From NCBI GenBank assembly GCA_025738555.1, contig JAOVFP010000001.1, forward strand, positions 8,432,001 to 8,496,000: a DNA stretch of 64,000 nt, in the 5' to 3' direction. Shown piece after piece: positions 57,078-64,000 of the stretch. A program made the position numbers and the translations under genes. A model generated the notes under the pieces. It did no database searches. It worked only from the letters and a program-made list of their open reading frames with translations, and was not told where the DNA came from. The DNA is from Cyathus striatus (lineage: Eukaryota > Basidiomycota > Agaricomycetes > Agaricales > Nidulariaceae). The stretch's first letter is position 1. Each line of letters opens with the position of its first letter.

Positions 57078-59929
57078 ACTTCGTCTTGTTGGCGTAGCTC
57101 AGCTTCTCCTGTAACGGCATGGATGTACTATTTAACTCGACTAACGAATCTTCGTAACATATCCGGAGTTCCATGACAAACAAGTTTTTCTCTGAAGCCG
57201 TGTGCGATATGAATCACCATTGCTATCCTATTGAATCGTCCGCTTACGATTCCGTCATCTCTGCCAACAGAGAGCCATCGTTCCAATCCACGTCTTCCAA
57301 CGATCTTATAACGCAAAGGCCAGTGGCTTCAGCTTTTTTACCGCTCTGCTCGTCTGTAACTTCATTGATTAAGCGGTATAGTTCAATACAAATCCATTAT
57401 AACTTCCACATGCCCAGTCACATATCATCCTAAACTGATCGTATTTTGCATATGGAAAAATATGAGCAGCAGGCATGGACGAACTAGCGTGTCTGATGTT
57501 GGCTCACTTGCGATCAGACACGATGATATCGTATTTCGTTGCCCAGGCTCTGGATTCGGTAGCAACAACAGTAAAGTGGGGATTAACAGCGTCTTTGAGG
57601 GGACAGATCTTAAAGGTGTCTGGAAGGACTAGGAAAGTTGAAGTAGGGAGAGCCATTGTGAGCTTGGTTTAGACGTTGTACATACTGAATGGTATTTATA
57701 TTGCTCGTAGAGCGTACAACCTCATGTAATGCTGACGGGAATACATGTAGCTATACATAGACGAAACATCGCTAGAAAGAGCTATTTCGTTAGGAAAGTT
57801 AGTCTAAGTCGGGTTTAACACGACTATTTAGTACGTTCCATTACCATCTACGGGGGTATTATGGTGTATGTGATAGATTTTGAAACAATATGTGCTCACA
57901 AGACAGTGGGTACTGTATATTTTATCATATATTAATACTAATGTGAGCGGCGAACCTCTATTTAAAGTTACTAGTGTCCCATCCTAGAGCCTACATTTAA
58001 CAAAGAGATTTCCTTCGACGGTGGAGAAGACTGCGAGCAACTCATGATGTGGTCAGCAACTATACATCTTACTCGTCTTATGAATACTTTCGCTGTTTTA
58101 TGAGCTGCGTTTGGTTTAATTTAGATGTAATGCCGACCTGGGTGGACACTGGGGTCTACCGTTGCTACCAGGTTCACCTTAACATACGATTTCTCAGTGT
58201 TCCACTCGTCCTGATATATATCCGAATTTCCGGAAATTTTATCCTTCATCCGTTGTACTGGTATTCATCTACGTCGTTATCGGCTGTCTCTTGTGTTCCG
58301 TACGGTACTATTTTATTTATACTCCACCTGTAATTCGGGGATAGTACATTAGAGACTTGTAGGCTGACAAAGACAAAATAAGAATCTAATTAGAATCTTC
58401 GGCCCGGCCACTTTCATCACGACACTTTCAAGTCAAAAATCCCCTTCCTATTTGGTTTTGAGGCCCGGTAAGACCGCACGTAAAGTTAAGGCGTTATATT
58501 TCAATTACAACATGGGTTATTCCACAGGATATCCAATACATGCTACATCTCATCATCGAGCATACGTAGGAGGAAGGTTGAAATGTTCCGCAAGGAGCGC
58601 ACGTCGCATAATAAATGCAAATTATTCTTTCACAGGAGGTCCTTGTACGTCAGTTGTCGACATGTAAAATTTGATCTCCAATTAGCACTGTCCCAAAGTT
58701 CAAACACGCCAGTACCAACTTGGCGCAAAGCTCCACCAAGACTAGACCGAGACAGAAGGGTGCACAAGAGGGAGGAGAGGTCTACTGAGAAGTAGAAATG
58801 AGACCGTACACTATAAAATTTTTAGTAGACAGCACTGTGACAATACATTCACCTGATGTCCCATTCCAAGAGGTCTGTGAGCATGAAGCTGGTGAGGAAA
58901 TGGAGAAGAGAGTGTCTAATGCAAAGTCTATCACCACGAGGTAAGTATGTCACGAAAATACAATTTGCATTGTAAGGCCTTAAGCCTTTATTTCCACCAA
59001 AATAAATTGTGAGATGATTTTAAGGCAGTAGCGAAGACTTTACAATGTGCTTACAAGCCATTTTAAGAACTAGATCGGCACCCAAGGCCTTGTGTGAAAT
59101 GTGGGTGCGATGTGATTGATTGTAGGATGCTCTAAATATTAAGCATAAATTTCAAGGCAGTCTCAATATTGTGCAATTATTATAGGATCTTGTAATAGGT
59201 ACAAAAATTAACTTCTAATATAGGTACATTTAATGTATACTATACACTTTTTGTGCTGTAGCACACTCAAAGAACATGATTTGCAATTAATATACCAATT
59301 ATAAGGAAATTTATACATCACATTAAATAAATCAATGACAAGATCCGGAACAAGTTCTAGATTGTAAGAGGTGACAGGTGGAAGTGTGGGCGAAATATGG
59401 GCCTGTCCAGTTTAGTCTGGGTGAGGCCATGGTCAGTTCCAGAACTTAGGGGTAGTCTGTGCCGAGACTGCAAGATCCGGTACAGGCTGACTAAACTATG
59501 TTTCTAAAAGGTATAAAAACGCTGCGCCATTGCTTGTTTGTGCGGCTTCAAGCCCTGAGGTAAGGAGTAAGTAGAGTTAGATAAGGTAAGTCAAACGTCT
59601 TGGTAAGTCATAGTAATAACCATACTACTAACTAATTGACCCAGTTGCATTCTGCATGAGCATTTATAATATAGACCACTTGTTAACATTAGTATACACT
59701 GTAGATACAGTACTTATACATATGATAATATCATTTTATTGTAGAAATCAACGAATAATCTTTTATTTGGATGTATTCAGTAACGGTTTGTTTATTTTTC
59801 TGAATCATCCGTTATGCTCCATTATAAGCAATGTAATGGTGTGATTTTCTTGTAAGACTGCACAGTAACTCTTACATGTCCTTTACATACCCGGGCTGCT
59901 TATATTTCATTATAAAGCTCTCAGCCGTA
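57078..59929. other. Gene-poor stretch
   Basis: Several frames of 60-95 codons (for example plus 58049-58333 and 58452-58667) show no recognisable motif. The segment 59340-59645 has promoter-like features (GGTATAAAAACGC at about 59510) reminiscent of an LTR, but no flanking duplication was found. Confidence 0.4.
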
Positions 59930-61460
59930 CCGGGCACATAGAAAATTCCGGGCAAGCACAAAAGTGAACGTGATTGAGCGTGCCACGCTCAAGGCCAAAT
60001 TTTCACGCACAAAAGTGAGCGTGAGTGAGCGTGTCACGCTCAAGGTATATATATTAGTTGTAAATGGCCTATTTTTGGGTCGAAACACAATGTAAATTAA
60101 GTATATATACTTTTTTTGTACTCCTGTAGTCTTATTGTTACTGCAAGTAAGGTTTTCAAGCGAGATGGAATGTCAGATATTGAAGAATAATTTTATATTT
60201 CACGCTCAAACTTGTACGTGCACGCTCATTTTTCACGCTCAAGGTGTGAGCGTGCATTGAGCGTGCACGCTCACATCACGCTCAAGATTGTATTTCACGC
60301 TCAGGGTCGACATCTCACGCACAGGGTCCACACTTTCACGCACAGGGTCTGAGTTTTCACGCTCAAGGTCTGTCAATTCACGCTCAAGGTCTTTACTTCA
60401 CGCTCATGATGTGAGTATTCATTTTTATAAGATTAAATAATATATTTATCTTTTGACTTAACTTACACATGGGTGGAGTAGTAAGTACTACTAAGTACAA
60501 CGGACACACCCACACTTCGATTCGGGTGTAAACTGTAATACTTATGTGTGAGCGTGAATAAGCATTCACTTCATGCAGATGCTCACTCTCAATTATGATG
60601 AATTTGACCATGAGCATGAGCGTGAATAGGGTAATCTATTCACACTTACGCTTATCTCAATTTAAATGATATGCGGTTTAGCAATGCATATCATTGACAT
60701 ATCACACTCATGATTAATAGAGTATGAACATGAATTTACATATAGGATATTATATTCATGCTTACATGATCTATCCCATTCCATTAGTCAGTACTACTTG
60801 TAAGTTATTTGATATATTCGTTAGATACATGCAATAGTAAATCAAGTAATTAATGTAAGAGGTGTTGATTTATGATAGCCCTTTTATTCACACTCACGTA
60901 GAATATCCACGCTCATCATTTCCTGCTCACTTCCAAACTTGTTTAAATATATGCACGAACGTGAATAGGGATACCTATCACGCTCATGCTCAAACTCAAG
61001 TAAATCGAGTGTGAGTGAATATAATACTCATGCACGCGCTATACTGTGCAAGCAGCAGTAAATATGCATGAGCATGATAAATATTCCTACCACGCTCATG
61101 CTCAAACTCAAGCAAATTGAGTGCAGGCGTGAATATAACACTCACGCACAATTTATGGTAAATATGCATGAGCATGAATAGAAATATCTATCACCCTCAT
61201 GCTTAAACTGGGTGTATGATATATAATTATTTTAGGATAGACTACAAGGAGGACATGCTACAGTATATCTTTATGGTTATATTGATGACAACATATAGCT
61301 TCTCACTCAATTTTATATTGCTTCACGCTCACTTAAATATTATTCACGCTCAAGTATATATTATTCACGCTCAGGGTCGAATTTCCACACGCAGACCCTG
61401 AGCGTGCACGCTCAACTCACGCTCAGTTTTGTGCGTGCCTGGAAATTTCTTGCTGCCCTG
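59930..61460. mobile_element. CACGCTCA-repeat TIR element (about 1.5 kb)
   Basis: The left end (CGGGCACATAGAAAATTCCGG) and the right end, read inverted (CAGGGCAGCAAGAAATTTCC), match at about three quarters of positions. Both are followed by GCACGCACAAAA-type and TGAGCGTG sequence. CACGCTCA/TGAGCGTG is repeated dozens of times through the element. Part of the interior (60040-60220) also occurs at 7130-7320. It holds no gene. Its right end lies about 190 bp upstream of the terpene synthase start codon. The exact ends are uncertain because no target duplication was seen. Confidence 0.7.
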
Positions 61461-61646
61461 TCTCTGGCTATGTTGTGGATGTTCTCAAAGGGTGCAATCA
61501 AGCTTCCTACAATGCAATTTATTCATCCAATTTCAGAAGACAGACTACTTATAACAGCTTTTAATGCTGTTGATCCTGCTAAGATCTCGCCTCTTCCACC
61601 CCAAACACCAATTTATTTACTCACATTTATCTAGCGAGCAAGTCTG

Positions 61647-62982
61647 ATGTCAAACAGAATCTACATCCCAGATAACCTTCGTAGCTGGCCCTGGCCGAGA
61701 GTTGTCAATCTCCACTACGAAGAATGCAAAGCTGAATCTCAGGCATGGGCTGAAAGTTTTGGTGCTTTCAGTCCAAAGGCTCAGAAGGCTTTCAATGAAT
61801 GCAATTTTAGTCTGTTTCAAAATCTAATTTCTCATAGTTTGCCTATAACTAATCGTGCCTTTGCAGGCCTCCTTGCATCAATGGCATATGCAAGCCTGAA
61901 TAAAGGTTAGCTATCTATCATGAGATGATACAGCGAATGCTTAATTAACAGATTTATATCACAGATGGATATCGAGTTGGATGTGGCCTTATGAACCTTT
62001 TTTTCACCTTCGACGAATGGACCGACATAGCAGATCCACATGAAGCTCAGAAATTTGCAGATATTGTTATGGATGCTATTTACCATCCTCATGTACCTCA
62101 TCCACAAGGCGAATGGGTTGTTGGTAAACTCGCAAGACAGTCAGTATATCAGAAAAATTATATAATCATGATCGTCTCCCTGATCAAAAATCTACTATTT
62201 ACAGATACTGGGCTAATGCAGTTAGAACTGCCACTCCCACATCGCAATGACGGTTCGTTAAAGAGTTCAAAAATTATACCGACTCCATGGTACAGCAGGC
62301 CGTTGAGCGCGTCCAGAACCATATTCGCACTATTGAGGAGTACTTCAATGCTCGCCGGATCACCATTTGTGCCAAACCTTTGTTTGCGATTAACGAGATG
62401 CATTTGAACATACCGGACTACGTGATGGAGAACGAAATCATCAAAAGTCTACAAATTGGCTGTGTCGACATGATTTTATTAGAAAATGATCTGTATTCTT
62501 ACAATGTCGAGTACGTGCAGGCTTTATCACTCTTCTCAATTTTCTAATCATTTTGTTAACTTAGGCAAGCTCGTGGTGACAAGTTGCATAATCTCGTCAT
62601 CGTGGTAATGCATCAGCTGAAACTAAATGTTCAAGAGTCTATTGACTGGATTGCCAAACTATCTGATAATATAACTAACAAATTCTTGGATGACTACCGT
62701 AAAGTGTCATCTTGGGGTCCAGAGATCGATGAAGATGTACAAAAATATGTAGATGCCTTGGGGAATTGGGTCCGTGCGAATACCCAGTGGTGTTTTGAGG
62801 TATACTACTATTCCCTTTAGTACTGCATTCCGGACATACTGCTAACCACAACACATCAGTCTCATCGATACTTCGGTAAAGATGGGCTTCGTATTATGAG
62901 AGAGCTTACCATCGAGCTCCTTCCTAGGAAGGAATTCAAAGCAGTCAAACCAGACATGCAGGATAACGTAGATCTGTTCTGA
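61647..62982 (+). pseudogene. Sesquiterpene synthase gene with one in-frame stop
   Basis: Five exons (61647-61905, 61965-62139, 62205-62510, 62565-62799 and 62860-62982) join in frame to about 365 codons, the usual size of Agaricomycete sesquiterpene synthases. The N-terminus is [18 protein letters not shown]. The metal-binding motif is in [16 protein letters not shown] (DEWTD). The second metal motif is NDLYSYNVE followed by QARGD. The Arg-Tyr pair lies in SHRYFGK near the C-terminus. All would act on farnesyl diphosphate in the cytosol. The third exon contains TGA (62248-62250) after TATPTSQ, where relatives have a basic residue (CGA to TGA would explain it). Everything else is intact, so this is a very young pseudogene, a polymorphic allele or a sequencing error. 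Confidence 0.88.
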
Positions 62983-63189
62983 ATTTCCCTCACATTAATC
63001 AGACGTGTCTCTGATTTTCGTTTAATCCATATGTTTTGATCGAGTCTGTTAGATGACCTTAACGATGTGACAAGGTATTCCTTTAAATATTTATATATGT
63101 TCGAAATTAATTCGACAAGAAAGTAAAAGCATATAAAAGCGATAATCATATCCATAGGTAAAAGTCATAGTGGCATAGGCTTCAATCCA

Positions 63190-63640
63190 CTGTTAGATTC
63201 GCTCAGTCTTCTTCAACGCAGCCTTTTTCAAAGGTGATACTTGCGAGGAACTTCACAAGTTGTTCCCAGCCCGCGAAATGATTTCAGCAGAATAAGGCGG
63301 TGGATACGACCATTTATCCTCTCCATAATCATGATAAAAGAGACATTCGAACTGCGCTGGAATTCTCACATCAATATATACATCCCAACATAACATCTTC
63401 AACAACCCCTTTTCCCATTCGATAAATTGCTCCTGTGTTTATTTTCTGAGCAACATCAGACCAAGACCAAGTGGAATACGTTGGTCCTTCAACGCTCCGC
63501 TGGCCATCATCAAGCCTGTGATGAACAAGCCATGTACAGCAACGACTCCATTCTCTGTGAGTCCTAGTCCGAACTTGGCTTTTAACCGGCTGGGCATGAT
63601 TGAAGCTACTATTGGTGCCTTTTTATGGAGGTGGTATCAA
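63190..63640 (-). pseudogene. Unidentified coding-like fragment
   Basis: The minus-strand frame reads SRLKAKFGLGLTENGVVAVHGLFITGLMM and PLGLGLMLLRK. After a stop or intron it continues EKGLLKMLCWDVYIDVRIPAQFECLFYHDYG. The composition and flow look protein-coding, and the segment lies 200-650 bp downstream of the terpene synthase, convergent with it. I do not recognise the family. A stop at about 63440 may be an intron. Confidence 0.35.
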
Positions 63641-63929
63641 GTCTACAAGCTCAAGTTTCTGTACCCGGAACGTCTTGCTACTACTTACCTACAAATCGGT
63701 TTTGAATCAATCATCCTGTCATATGACAATCACATCATATCTGGCTATTATTTGGCAATGTCATGAGATTGATAACCTCACACTGTGTAGCATTGGCAAC
63801 GTCGCATGGCCTCAGCCGCCACACATAATATCCCTATGTCCTATATCCTAGTACGATCTATTTAAACACAGGCACAATTGGGTAACCGAAGGATCAGGGT
63901 GCCACGAATTGGGCCGTCAACTTTTCGAG

Positions 63930-64000
63930 TTCCCGGTAACTCGAATGGAACTCGAATGGAACTCGACTGGAACTCGACTTTGGAACTTACCTGTAACTCG
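63930..64000. repeat. AACTCGA short repeats at the window edge
   Basis: AACTCGAATGG is repeated with small changes four to five times and runs off the end of the window. Possibly the subterminal part of another DNA transposon. Confidence 0.5.

Noticed and set aside
59355..59645. A third solo LTR type
   Set aside because: There is a TATAAAAA promoter and LTR-like length, but no TG...CA ends with matching flanking duplications.

Overview
This window looks like a repeat-rich, AT-rich piece of a basidiomycete (Agaricomycete-type) fungal genome. The basis is spliced genes with short GT-AG introns of about 45-65 bp, an Agaricomycete-style sesquiterpene synthase with a DEWTD metal motif, several basidiomycete multi-pass membrane proteins (DUF6533-like and related 7TM families), a UstYa-like oxidase, a CsbD-like stress protein remnant, F-box/LRR remnants and hAT transposons. 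The species cannot be named from the sequence alone.

Layout. From 1 to about 23 kb the DNA is almost entirely mobile or repetitive and strikingly poor in CpG. It holds two solo LTRs of one family (25-338 and 7422-7734, each with a perfect 5-bp target duplication), TIR and foldback elements (531-1324, 4679-6595), minisatellites, and a UstYa gene fragment. It also holds a complete but dead hAT element (12935-17085, 8-bp target duplication with one C/T difference), a three-fold repeat of intron-like units (17198-17570), a 3.8-kb foldback giant with tandem-repeat arms (17576-21382), and a broken armadillo-repeat gene (21385-23040). From 24 to 50 kb CpG is normal and genes are dense: a DUF6533 gene, a tandem-duplicated pair of 7TM and paired 'DIRI' genes (30.2-35.4 kb) with a truncated UbiA-type gene between the copies, another 7TM gene, a broken APH-family kinase gene split by a solo LTR, an F-box-like pseudogene, a lineage-specific 185-aa gene with at least four scattered fragments, a Pho85-type cyclin, and a four-exon UstYa-like oxidase gene. 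From 50.9 to 56.0 kb lies a 5.1-kb element with long, nearly identical inverted ends that encloses a dead CsbD-like gene and abuts a broken Mn-superoxide dismutase fragment. After a gene-poor stretch, a CACGCTCA-repeat TIR element (about 59.9-61.5 kb) ends just upstream of a terpene synthase gene that carries one in-frame stop.

How it fits together. The repeated theme is gene fragments and dead genes associated with inverted-repeat elements. A short hairpin-ended sequence (GCAGGCA..TGCCTGC followed by TCTACA) occurs five times, often exactly at breakpoints. Stops in several dead genes are of the C-to-T (often CGA-to-TGA) kind, which fits cytosine-methylation decay of a silenced region. Intact-looking genes are confined to 24-50 kb. 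Exon limits below were worked out by eye from reading frames and splice sites, and family names come from recognising motifs, not from searches.
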